From positions 1 to 64,000 of the forward strand of contig NZ_BOOF01000044.1 of NCBI RefSeq assembly GCF_016863095.1: a stretch of 64,000 nucleotides of DNA, read 5' to 3'. The translations under genes and the position numbers were made by a program. Source of the DNA: Microbispora siamensis (GTDB lineage: Bacteria > Actinomycetota > Actinomycetes > Streptosporangiales > Streptosporangiaceae). Below, piece after piece: positions 26,879 through 33,759 of this stretch. The notes below the pieces were generated by a model, which saw only the letters and a program-made list of their open reading frames with translations, had not been told where the DNA came from and made no database searches. Position 1 is the first letter of the stretch; each line of letters opens with the position of its first letter.

Positions 26879-27678
26879 ACGCCGGGGCGGCCCCCGTGGT
26901 GGTGGCGACGGACGTACGGATGGGCTACGGCGGCGTGCAGGTGCTCAACGGGGTGGACTTCACCGTGGCCTCCGGCGAGGTGAGCTGCATAATCGGACCG
27001 TCGGGCTCGGGCAAGTCCACGTTCCTGCGGTGCCTCAACGGACTGGAGCCGGTGTTGGGCGGCAGCCTGCGCGTGCTCGGGGAGGAGGTCGGCCACACGC
27101 TGCGGGACGGCAGGTATCACCCCTGGACGCCCAAGCAGTTCGCCGCCTTCCGCAGGAACATCGGCATGGTGTTCCAGCGATTCAACCTGTTCGCCCACCA
27201 GAGCGCGCTGGAGAACGTCGCCTGCGGCCCCGTCCACGTGCTGGGCACGCCGCCGGACCGGGCTCGTACGCTGGCGATGGAGCACCTGGATCGCGTGGGC
27301 CTGGCCGACCACGCGCACAAGAGGCCCCACCAACTGTCGGGCGGCCAGCAGCAGCGGGTGGCCATCGCCCGGGCGCTGGCGATGAACCCGGCGCTGATGC
27401 TGTTCGACGAGCCGACCTCCGCCCTCGACCCCGAGCTGGTGGACGAGGTGCTCGAGGTCATGAAGGGCCTGGCCGCCGAGGGGATGACGATGATCGTGGT
27501 GACCCACGAGATCGCCTTCGCCCGCGAGGTCGGCGACCGGCTGGCCTTCTTCGCCGACGGCGTGGTCGTCGAAGAGGGCCGCCCCCGCGAGGTGCTCGCC
27601 GCCCCGGAGCACGAGCGCACGCGCGCGTTCCTGTCCAGCGTCCTCGGCGCGCAGGAGGGCCCCTCCAGGAACACGTGA
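26875..27678 (+). CDS. Polar amino acid ABC transporter ATP-binding protein
   Basis: The 267-residue ATPase has Walker A (GPSGSGKST), the Q loop (VFQRFN), the signature LSGGQQQR, Walker B (LMLFDEP) and the H loop (VVTHE). It belongs to the GlnQ/HisP group. Its GTG overlaps the permease stop as GTGA, showing translational coupling. It is the last gene of the operon. Confidence 0.95.
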   Translation: MNAGAAPVVVATDVRMGYGGVQVLNGVDFTVASGEVSCIIGPSGSGKSTFLRCLNGLEPVLGGSLRVLGEEVGHTLRDGRYHPWTPKQFAAFRRNIGMVFQRFNLFAHQSALENVACGPVHVLGTPPDRARTLAMEHLDRVGLADHAHKRPHQLSGGQQQRVAIARALAMNPALMLFDEPTSALDPELVDEVLEVMKGLAAEGMTMIVVTHEIAFAREVGDRLAFFADGVVVEEGRPREVLAAPEHERTRAFLSSVLGAQEGPSRNT

Positions 27679-27769
27679 TCGTGAGGTCCGGGCGCAGTCG
27701 GCGGGCGTCGCGCGGCCGTTCGGCAGCCGGGGGATCCTCTCCGTGCCGGGGAAAAGCGCGCTGCTAGCC

Positions 27770-27789
27770 TAAGTCAGTCGCTTGATTTA
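27770..27789. promoter_or_regulatory. TetR-type operator in the flippase-like gene promoter
   Basis: TAAGTCAGTCGCTTGATTTA differs at only a few positions from the operator at 29519-29538 and fits TAARTCAR-N4-TTGATTTA. It lies 40 bases before the ATG of the membrane protein gene. The shared site predicts control by the TetR encoded convergently at 28849-29490. Confidence 0.75.
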
Positions 27790-27828
27790 AACGCGCACCC
27801 ACCCCGACCGCGCACCGGAGACCCGCGC

Positions 27829-28845
27829 ATGTCCCCTACCTCCGTCGCTCACGCGAGAACGGCGCGCAGGCTCAGAAGCGCCGCCGCCGTCGGTGTGGCC
27901 GGAGTGGCGCTGTTCGCCCTCAGGGACAGGGTCCCCGACCCGGACGCGGTCTGGGCTTCGGTCCGGAGGGTGAACCCGGGGTGGCTGGCCGTCGCCGTGC
28001 TCGCCGAGGGCCTCTCGATGAGGCTCTTCGCGGGGCTGCTGCGCCGCCTGCTCAGGAGCGGCGGCATCAGGCTCACCCGGCCGCGCTCGATGGCCGTCAC
28101 GTACGCACGCAACGCCGTGTCCGGCTCCCTGCCCGCCGGACCGGTGCTCTCGGTCGCGTTCACCATCCGTGAGCTCGGCCGGCTCGGCGCGTCGAAACCG
28201 CTGTCGGTCGCGACACTCGTGCTCAGCGCGGTGTACTCGACCGCCACCTTCGCCGTGCTGGGGCTGGTCGCGCTGCTGAGCGGCGACGCGACCCGGGTTC
28301 CCGCGCTGATCGCGCTGGCCGCCGTCGTGGTGGCCGTCCTCGCACTGGTCCGGCTGTGCCGGCGGCCCGGCGGACGTCGTTCCGGCGCCTCCCGCCGCAT
28401 CCTCGCGGCCAGGGACGCGATCAGGCCGACCGGCAGGGACCGGCTGGTCCTCGCCGTCCTGGCGCTGGCCAACTGGCTTCTCGACGTGGCCTGCCTGGCG
28501 GCCGTGTGCGCGGCGGCGGGGGTCGGGCTGGGGCCGCACACCGTGCTGCTCGGCTACGTGGCGGGCAAGACCGCGGCGGCGATCGCCGTCATCCCCGGCG
28601 GGCTCGGCGTCACCGAGCTCGGCATGGCCGCCACCTTCGTCGGAGCGGGTGTCACCGGCAGCGTGGCGGCGGCCGTCGTCGCGCTCTACCGGCTGATCTC
28701 GTACTGGGCCGTGATCGCCGTCGGCTGGGTCTCCTGGCTGCTGCTCCGCGACGGGGTCCAGGCCCGGCTGGCCGCGGCCGGGCGGTGGCTGCTCGGCGTC
28801 ATCGGCCGCGGTGAGGACGAGGCGGACGTGCGCCCAGCGGGGTGA
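27829..28845 (+). CDS. Lysylphosphatidylglycerol synthase/flippase-like integral membrane protein
   Basis: The 338-residue protein has about eight membrane helices of the LPG synthase transmembrane (UPF0104) family, including the motifs RNAVSGSLPAGPV and GGLGVTELGMAATFVGAGV, the latter typical of the final conserved segment. The family includes MprF flippase halves and glycolipid or isoprenoid-linked transporters. There is no aminoacyl transferase domain, so it probably moves or modifies a lipid rather than making lysyl-PG. Its promoter carries a TetR operator. It ends three bases from the convergent TetR gene. Confidence 0.85.
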   Translation: MSPTSVAHARTARRLRSAAAVGVAGVALFALRDRVPDPDAVWASVRRVNPGWLAVAVLAEGLSMRLFAGLLRRLLRSGGIRLTRPRSMAVTYARNAVSGSLPAGPVLSVAFTIRELGRLGASKPLSVATLVLSAVYSTATFAVLGLVALLSGDATRVPALIALAAVVVAVLALVRLCRRPGGRRSGASRRILAARDAIRPTGRDRLVLAVLALANWLLDVACLAAVCAAAGVGLGPHTVLLGYVAGKTAAAIAVIPGGLGVTELGMAATFVGAGVTGSVAAAVVALYRLISYWAVIAVGWVSWLLLRDGVQARLAAAGRWLLGVIGRGEDEADVRPAG

Positions 28846-28848
28846 AGC

Positions 28849-29490
28849 TCACGAGTCGTCGGAGACGGGTGCCAGCCACAGCCCTACGAGCGCGTCGATC
28901 AGCCCGGTCGCCGTGTCGTGCCAGCTCGATCTGGGCGTGGGGGCGCCTTCGGCGAGGGCGCGCTCGCGTTCCGCGCACACGTGCGTGATCAGCTGGCGCG
29001 CCATGTCGCTGCGCTCGGCCCGGACCTCGGCGGGCAGTTCGGGCAGACAGCGGATGAACCCGTCCATCGCCTGTCGCAGCGAGGCGTGCGTCTCTTCGGC
29101 GATGACCGCGCGCAGCGAGGGATCGGTCACCACCTGGGCGATGAAGCGGGCGTACCAGGTCGGGTTGCCCTGGGCGGCCAGATGCTCGGTGACCGGGCGG
29201 ACCAGGCACGCCACCCAGTCGCGTACGTCGGCGGAGTCGCCGATGTCGGCCAGCATCTGCTCGCGTATCCGGTCGACCGGCTCGGCGTGCCTGCGCGCGA
29301 TCGCGCGTACGAGATCCGCCTTGGTGCCGAAGTGGTAGCCGACCGCGGCGTTGTTGCCCTGCCCCGCGGCCTCGCTGACCTGGCGGTTGGACACGGCGAA
29401 CACGCCGTGCTCGGCGAAGAGCCGCTCCGCCGCCGACAGAATCCGCTCGCGGGTCACGCTGACCCGTTCGGCTCGCAACTTACCGGTCAT
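28849..29490 (-). CDS. TetR-family repressor of the flippase-like gene
   Basis: The 213-residue protein has an N-terminal HTH (RERILSAAERLFAEHGVFAVS, quoted in part, then GYHFGTKADLVRAI) and a helical ligand domain. The start is the ATG at 29490; a GTG two codons earlier is also possible and neither has a good ribosome site. An operator-like palindrome lies 29 bases upstream and a matching one lies at the promoter of the neighbouring membrane gene, so it likely represses both. Confidence 0.9.
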   Translation of the reverse strand: MTGKLRAERVSVTRERILSAAERLFAEHGVFAVSNRQVSEAAGQGNNAAVGYHFGTKADLVRAIARRHAEPVDRIREQMLADIGDSADVRDWVACLVRPVTEHLAAQGNPTWYARFIAQVVTDPSLRAVIAEETHASLRQAMDGFIRCLPELPAEVRAERSDMARQLITHVCAERERALAEGAPTPRSSWHDTATGLIDALVGLWLAPVSDDS

Positions 29491-29518
29491 CCTCACCAGC
29501 GCACCGGAATCGATGCGG

Positions 29519-29538
29519 TAAGTCAAGCAATTGATTTA
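29519..29538. promoter_or_regulatory. TetR-type operator upstream of the tetR gene
   Basis: TAAGTCAAGCAATTGATTTA has arms TAARTCAA and TTGAYTTA around four bases. It overlaps the last codons of the DUF1707 gene (stop at 29523) and precedes the TetR start, suggesting autoregulation. Confidence 0.75.
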
Positions 29539-30017
29539 GACGTCTCCCGGCGCTCGCGGGCGCGGGTCGCCAGGGTCACGGGTATGGCGTGGCCCAGCAG
29601 CCCGACGCCCCAGCCCAGGATCGGCCAGATCGGCCACGGATACCAGAAGTCCGTCGCCCGCCCGACGACGAGCCAGACGACCACCATGAGAAGCGAGGTG
29701 CCGGCATAGACGCCGGCGTGGATGCGCACTCCGAGCCTGGCCGCCCTGGCCTTGCGGGCCCGGCGCCGCGCCCGGTCCCTCGACGTACGCAGCTTGGGCG
29801 GCAGATCGGCGAGGAGGGCGTCGAGCTCGGTGCGGTGCCGCGCTCGCGCGGCGACGTCCAGGCGCTCGTCGAACTCCTCTTTGGTCAGGTAGCCGGCGCC
29901 GAACGCGTCGCCGAGCAGCTCGACGGCACGGTCGCGCTCGGCGGCGCCGACCCGGGGCGCGGCGGCCGGGGCGCCGGCGGGCCTGGAGTCCAGCGCGGTG
30001 CCGGAGTCGATGCTCAA
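29523..30017 (-). CDS. DUF1707 domain membrane protein
   Basis: The 164-residue protein has a DUF1707 domain (VGAAERDRAVELLGDAFGAG, then LTKEEFDERLDVAARARHR, about residues 25-70), a small helical module common in actinomycete membrane or SHOCT-like proteins, then a basic segment and two membrane helices. TTG at 30017 is chosen because CTGGAGG is five bases before it and the upstream frame is unlikely. It is 32 bases upstream of the TetR gene in the same direction. Function unknown. Confidence 0.8.
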   Translation of the reverse strand: MSIDSGTALDSRPAGAPAAAPRVGAAERDRAVELLGDAFGAGYLTKEEFDERLDVAARARHRTELDALLADLPPKLRTSRDRARRRARKARAARLGVRIHAGVYAGTSLLMVVVWLVVGRATDFWYPWPIWPILGWGVGLLGHAIPVTLATRARERRETSKSIA

Positions 30018-30144
30018 GGGGGCCTCCAGGGGATCGGGCGGACGATGACGCGCGGATACAGGTAACAGCAGCGTCGCATATACGCATCCGCTAATGCAAG
30101 ACGCTACAGTTAACATGTGACAACACACGATGGGAGACAGACCG

Positions 30145-30876
30145 ATGGAGGCGTCCTCGACGGCCAGTCCTTCACGACGCCAGAGGGTGCGTGACGCGAC
30201 GCTGCGCGAACTGATCTCGGTGAGCCGCGAGATCCTGACGACCCAAGGTGTCGAAGCGCTGACGATCCGGGCGGTCGCCCGGGAGATGGGGATGACCCCG
30301 CCCGGGGTCTACCGCTACTTCGACAGCCACCGCGCCCTCCTCGACGCGGTCATCGTGGCGATCCTGGACGAGCTCACCGAGTTCGTCGCCGCCAGGGTCG
30401 GCGAGGTGGACGAGGCGGACACGGCGGGCAGGCTCGTCGTCGCCAGCAGGGCGTTGCGGCGCTGGGGGGTCGACCACCCCCGGGAGTTCCACCTCTCCCT
30501 GGTCGTGTCGCCGCCGGAGGAGGAGAGCCAGGCGGTCGTCCGGAGGCGAGGCCAGGTGGGCAGGCTGTTCGGAGACATCTTCGCCGGAGTCTGGCGGGAC
30601 TACGGCCGCACCTCCTCCGCTCCCTGGCTCCGCGAGCCGCGGATCGAGCCGCTGGCCGAGCGGCTCGTCCAGATCCTGGAGATCACGATGCCCTCCACCA
30701 CCGCCGCGACCGCCTTCACCCGCTGCTGGATGCGGCTCTACGGAATGGTCTGCCTGGAGTCGCTCGGCCTTCCGCGGATCATCGGCGACGAGGCGGGCGA
30801 TCTGTTCGAGGCGGAGCTGGCCGACCTCGCGCGGGCACTCGGCCTTCCCGAGGCCGCCTTGAACAGCGGTCGCTGA
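30145..30876 (+). CDS. TetR-family regulator with C-terminal WHG (TetR_C_13-like) domain
   Basis: The 243-residue protein has a classic HTH (ILTTQGVEALTIRAVAREMG, then TPPGVYRYFDSHRALLDAV) and a ligand domain including a WGVDHPREFHLSL segment, which fits the TetR_C_13/WHG type. GGGAGA sits seven bases before the ATG at 30145. It is followed at 34 bases by a membrane protein gene that it may control. Its own upstream DNA is A/T-rich. Confidence 0.9.
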   Translation: MEASSTASPSRRQRVRDATLRELISVSREILTTQGVEALTIRAVAREMGMTPPGVYRYFDSHRALLDAVIVAILDELTEFVAARVGEVDEADTAGRLVVASRALRRWGVDHPREFHLSLVVSPPEEESQAVVRRRGQVGRLFGDIFAGVWRDYGRTSSAPWLREPRIEPLAERLVQILEITMPSTTAATAFTRCWMRLYGMVCLESLGLPRIIGDEAGDLFEAELADLARALGLPEAALNSGR

Positions 30877-30910
30877 CGTCCCCCCACCACCATCCCCACA
30901 GGAGTGCCCA

Positions 30911-31327
30911 ATGACCCCCCTGCAGCTCAGTCAGCCGACCCAGTTGATCGCCGGAGCCGTCCTGCTGACCGTCGTGACCATCGAGTTCGGCGGATGGTTC
31001 CTCACCAGGATCGTCCGCGGCGCGGTGCCGATGACGCCCTTCCAGCAGACGTTCGCCCGCGCCGGGCACGCGCACGCGGGGGTGCTGGTCACCCTCGGGC
31101 TGGTGTGCCTCCTTTTCGTCGACGCCACCGGCCTCGACGGCGTCGCCCTGTGGACCGCCCGGCTCGGCGTGCCGGCCGCCGCCGCGCTGATGTCCGCCGG
31201 GTTCTTCCTGTCGTCCCTCGGACGGGACGTGACCCGGCCGAACCGGCTGATCATCCTGCTCTGGCTCGGCGCGCTCTGCCTGGCGGCGGGCGTGCTGACC
31301 CTCGGCATCGGCCTGCTGACGAGCTGA
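30911..31327 (+). CDS. Four-helix integral membrane protein of unknown function
   Basis: The 138-residue protein has four predicted helices and a conserved-looking GHAHAG motif at the start of helix 2, which could bind a metal or haem. I do not recognise the family. CAGGAG precedes the ATG. It follows a TetR gene in the same direction, suggesting a regulator-target pair; an efflux or redox role is only speculation. Confidence 0.8.
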   Translation: MTPLQLSQPTQLIAGAVLLTVVTIEFGGWFLTRIVRGAVPMTPFQQTFARAGHAHAGVLVTLGLVCLLFVDATGLDGVALWTARLGVPAAAALMSAGFFLSSLGRDVTRPNRLIILLWLGALCLAAGVLTLGIGLLTS

Positions 31328-31417
31328 CCGGGCACGCTGACCGGGGCACACTGGGCACCGCGGCTGTGCATGAGACCGCTTTCCAGGGGTACGCGAGAGC
31401 GGGAGAGTGCGCTACGG

Positions 31418-31469
31418 GGCCCGTGCGGGACGGCGGCGGACAGGTCATCCGTCACGTCCCGCACGGGCC
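31418..31469. terminator. Bidirectional terminator hairpin
   Basis: Fifteen-base arms at 31418-31432 and 31455-31469 (GGCCCGTGCGGGACG and its complement) are exact, with a 22-base loop. It lies between the convergent membrane protein and VOC genes. Confidence 0.75.
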
Positions 31470-31473
31470 TCGC

Positions 31474-31833
31474 TCACCTGTCGTGGACGGTGACCGCGTA
31501 CCCGTCGGGGTCGCTGAAGGAGAACGTCCGGCCGAACGGCCCGTCGACCGGATCGGACAGGATCGGCACCCCCGCCGCGGCGAGCTCGTCATGGAGCCGC
31601 TGGGCGTCGTCCGTCTTGAACCACAGCGCCACCCCGAGGCCCGGACGCGGGACCGACTCCAGGTCGACGCCGGGCAGCGGCTCGCGTACCGCGAACGGGA
31701 TGGGCTCGGTGGCGAACACCACGGCGTGCGGCGGCCCGGCCGGGTTACGCCGCAGCCCGAGGCGCTTCTCGTAGAACGCCGCCGCCGCCTCCAGATCGCG
31801 CACCTGCAACGCCACGAAATCCACTCCGGTCAT
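31474..31833 (-). CDS. VOC-family (glyoxalase/bleomycin resistance-like) protein
   Basis: The 119-residue protein is a single VOC unit: opening FVALQVRDLEAAAAFYEKRLGL (in part), a middle GVALWFKTDD strand, and the ending FGRTFSFSDPDGYAVTVHD with the usual metal-binding Glu position absent or shifted. VOC proteins include dioxygenases, antibiotic-binding proteins and epimerases, so the reaction is open. It is divergent from MarR across two MarR-type operators and is probably its target. Confidence 0.88.
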   Translation of the reverse strand: MTGVDFVALQVRDLEAAAAFYEKRLGLRRNPAGPPHAVVFATEPIPFAVREPLPGVDLESVPRPGLGVALWFKTDDAQRLHDELAAAGVPILSDPVDGPFGRTFSFSDPDGYAVTVHDR

Positions 31834-31853
31834 GGTGACGACCGACCTTCCTA

Positions 31854-31869
31854 TGTCAGGGCTTTGACA
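31854..31869. promoter_or_regulatory. MarR-type operator 1, TGTCA-N6-TGACA
   Basis: TGTCAGGGCTTTGACA has exact five-base arms. It lies nearer the VOC gene. Its centre is 28 bases (about 2.7 helical turns) from that of operator 2. Confidence 0.7.
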
Positions 31870-31881
31870 CTAGGAACCCTA

Positions 31882-31897
31882 TGTCAAACTGTTGACA
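31882..31897. promoter_or_regulatory. MarR-type operator 2, overlapping the marR start codon
   Basis: TGTCAAACTGTTGACA is flanked by A and T to make an exact seven-base-arm palindrome, ATGTCAA-N4-TTGACAT. It touches the first base of the MarR ATG, a position suited to tight self-repression. Confidence 0.75.
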
Positions 31898-32367
31898 TGA
31901 GGCAAGTGAGCAATGGCGCGGACCTCGGCCGCCTGGTGGGCTACCAGTTGAAGAGGGTCCAGGCGGCCCTGCGCTCGGCCATGGACGCCGCGCTGCGCCC
32001 CCACGACCTGACCACTCCGCAGTACGCCTGCCTGGAACTGCTCGACCAGCGGCCGGGGCTGTCCAACGCCGAACTGGCCAGGGGCGCCTTCGTCACCCGC
32101 CAGTCGATGAACGTGTTGCTCCGCAATCTCGAGGACGCCGGGCTGGTCGAGCGACCGGCGTCCGCGCCGCAGGGCAGAGCCCTGCCCACCACGCTGACGG
32201 CGGAGGGCAGAGCTCGGCTCGTCGCCGCGCGGGGCGACGTGCTCGAGATCGAACAGCGGATGACCGCCCACCTGGACGCGGAGCAGGCCGACCTCCTGCT
32301 TGGCCACCTGGAGCGGATGACGGACGCCTTGGACCCCCGCCCTCGGGATTCGCCTACTCTGACGTGA
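31897..32367 (+). CDS. MarR-family repressor
   Basis: The 156-residue protein has the winged helix of MarR (LTTPQYACLELLDQRPGLSN, then ELARGAFVTRQSMNVLLRNL, then a wing ending in RALPTTLT). It is divergent from the VOC gene and has two matching palindromes in the shared promoter. There is no good ribosome-binding site before the ATG, and an operator abuts it, so the message may be leaderless. Confidence 0.92.
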   Translation: MRQVSNGADLGRLVGYQLKRVQAALRSAMDAALRPHDLTTPQYACLELLDQRPGLSNAELARGAFVTRQSMNVLLRNLEDAGLVERPASAPQGRALPTTLTAEGRARLVAARGDVLEIEQRMTAHLDAEQADLLLGHLERMTDALDPRPRDSPTLT

Positions 32368-32373
32368 GAGTAG
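32354..32373. promoter_or_regulatory. MerR-type box X
   Basis: CTACTCTGACGTGAGAGTAG has exact seven-base arms around GACGTG. It is identical at 16 of 20 positions to box Y before the MerR gene. It overlaps the end of the marR gene, 190 bases upstream of the 75-residue protein gene. Confidence 0.65.
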
Positions 32374-32563
32374 GGTGATTCCGGTCACGTGGTTCTCCCG
32401 GCCGACGCGCAGCCGTCCCGCGACATCCCCGCGCCCCGCGTCGTGGCCGCCGGGAGGCCAGGGATCCGGGCGGCCTCGCCGCTCGCGACAGCCGTCGCGC
32501 GCGGCGGATTCCTCCGCGGCGGGTCCGGCCACACGAGAGACCGCACGTGGAAGAGGGAGGACG

Positions 32564-32791
32564 ATGTCCGTCTACCGCGTCAGAATGTACAGCGGGTTTC
32601 AGCGCACCCTCACCGCCGACCGCGTCGTCGTCAACGGCGACAACATCTGTTTCGAGCGGAGCAGGAACGGGTCCTGGGTAGCGGCGCTCCAACTGCCGAC
32701 CCAACTGGTCACCCGGGTCCGCCGGCGGTGCGTCCAGCCGGACGGCACGGTGACGTGGAACGTCGAGAGACCGGGGCCCAGCACCTACTGA
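32564..32791 (+). CDS. Small conserved actinobacterial protein of unknown function
   Basis: The 75-residue protein starts at an ATG with GAGGGAGG four bases upstream, an excellent ribosome site. The sequence (YRVRMYSGFQRTLTADRVVV, then ICFERSRNGSWVAALQLP, then CVQPDGTVTWNVERPG) suggests a compact beta barrel. I recognise no named domain. A MerR-type box lies upstream, so it may belong to the MerR regulon. Confidence 0.75.
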   Translation: MSVYRVRMYSGFQRTLTADRVVVNGDNICFERSRNGSWVAALQLPTQLVTRVRRRCVQPDGTVTWNVERPGPSTY

Positions 32792-32818
32792 CCCCGAGCG
32801 CCCGCTCCCCGGCCGCCA

Positions 32819-32852
32819 AAGGTTATTGCTCTATAACCTTCCGTAAGAGTAG
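32819..32852. promoter_or_regulatory. 22-bp palindrome overlapping a weak MerR-type box
   Basis: AAGGTTAT and ATAACCTT are exact arms around TGCTCT (32819-32840). ATAACCTTCCGTAAGAGTAG (32833-32852) overlaps the right arm and keeps the CGT..AGAGTAG half of boxes X and Y. The A/T-rich palindrome stands out strongly in this G+C-rich DNA. Confidence 0.55.
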
Positions 32853-33096
32853 AGTCTGCCCCGCTTGCGGTGGGACTCCGCTTCGCCGCGTGCTCGCCCA
32901 TCGCAGGCGTCAACGCCACCGGACGGCCCGCCTGGCCCTTCCCCCTCGCCGGGCGCGCCGTCGCGGTGGGAGCATGCGCTGCCGCCTGGCTCCGCCGGGG
33001 TGAGCCCTGAGCCTTATGCTTGTCCTCCCCTCCGGCCGGACTCCCGGACGAGAGGTATCGTCGCCGAAGAGTTCCAGGGAGCTGTTCTGCGAAACC

Positions 33097-33116
33097 CTGC
33101 CCTTACGTGAGGGTAG
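33097..33116. promoter_or_regulatory. MerR-type box Y upstream of merR
   Basis: CTGCCCTTACGTGAGGGTAG has six of seven arm bases paired around TACGTG. It lies 54-73 bases before the MerR start, the right place for an autoregulatory MerR operator inside the promoter spacer. Confidence 0.65.
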
Positions 33117-33169
33117 GCCGTGAGTGGCGACGGTACCCGCACGGGCGCGGTGACCACGGGGTAGGAAAG

Positions 33170-33580
33170 GTGAGCGGAGCGATGCCTGAAGGTCGGGTGC
33201 AGATCGGCGAGGTCGCCGAGCGGCTCGGGCTGTCCCTGCGCACTATCCGCCATTACGAGGAGGTCGGCCTGGTCGTGCCCGCCCGCACGCAGGGCGGCTT
33301 CCGGCTCTACAGCGAGGAGGACGTGCAGCGCCTGGCGCTGATCAGGCGGATGAAGCCGCTGGGGTTCACGCTGGAGGAGATGCGCGACCTGCTGGAGATC
33401 ACCGACCGGCTCGCCCGCGGCGACGACGACCCCGGCCTGCTCACCCGGCTGCAGCTGTTCGAGAAGACGGTGGCCGAACGCGCCGACAGACTGCGCGAGC
33501 AACTCGCGATGGCCAGGGAGTTCGCCGAGCAGCTCCGCCGCCAGCGGATGAACGTCCCGAAGGCCGTGTCAGCCCGCTGA
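33170..33580 (+). CDS. MerR-family regulator
   Basis: The 136-residue protein has the MerR winged helix (VQIGEVAERLGLSLRTIRHY, then EEVGLVVPARTQGGFRLYSE), the wing helix RLALIRRMKPLGFTLEEMRD and a C-terminal coiled coil. It has no cysteine, so it does not sense metals through thiols. GTG at 33170 follows AGGAAA; the ATG at 33182 is an alternative. Palindromes upstream suggest that it controls itself and perhaps the 75-residue gene. Confidence 0.88.
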   Translation: MSGAMPEGRVQIGEVAERLGLSLRTIRHYEEVGLVVPARTQGGFRLYSEEDVQRLALIRRMKPLGFTLEEMRDLLEITDRLARGDDDPGLLTRLQLFEKTVAERADRLREQLAMAREFAEQLRRQRMNVPKAVSAR

Positions 33581-33645
33581 CCTGTTCCTCCCCGTCAGTT
33601 CGCTGATCTGTGTCTCCCCGTCAGCCCGCTGATCTGTCTCCCCCG
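33568..33645. repeat. Three tandem copies of a 26-bp repeat overlapping the merR 3' end
   Basis: Units start at 33568, 33594 and 33620, each with the pattern GTCAGYYCGCTGAYCTGT followed by pyrimidine-rich TCTCCCC. The first copy contains the last codons and stop of MerR. Each GTCAG..CTGAY can fold as a small stem. Confidence 0.8.
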
Positions 33646-33759
33646 TGCCCAAGTCCGTCCCAAGTGCCGGCTAAGCCCTGACGCCTAATTTCACCGGCGT
33701 AAGGAATTCCGCGGACGCCCCCCGGAATTCTCCGGCTTTCCGCAGCGAGGGAGCTTGGG

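Larger units (their letters stand above)
32792..33169. other. Intergenic region with two palindromes and no convincing gene
   Basis: The 378-base gap holds the 22-bp palindrome at 32819-32840, the weak MerR-type box at 32833-32852 and the strong box Y at 33097-33116. A GTG at 33119 opens a 14-codon frame ending just before the MerR start; it could be a leader peptide or chance. Longer plus-strand frames are Arg/Pro-rich noise. Confidence 0.5.

Noticed and set aside
33119-33163. 14-codon leader peptide before merR
   Set aside because: It begins just after box Y, but codon content is unremarkable and there is no attenuator-like hairpin, so chance is as likely. Mentioned only in the intergenic entry.
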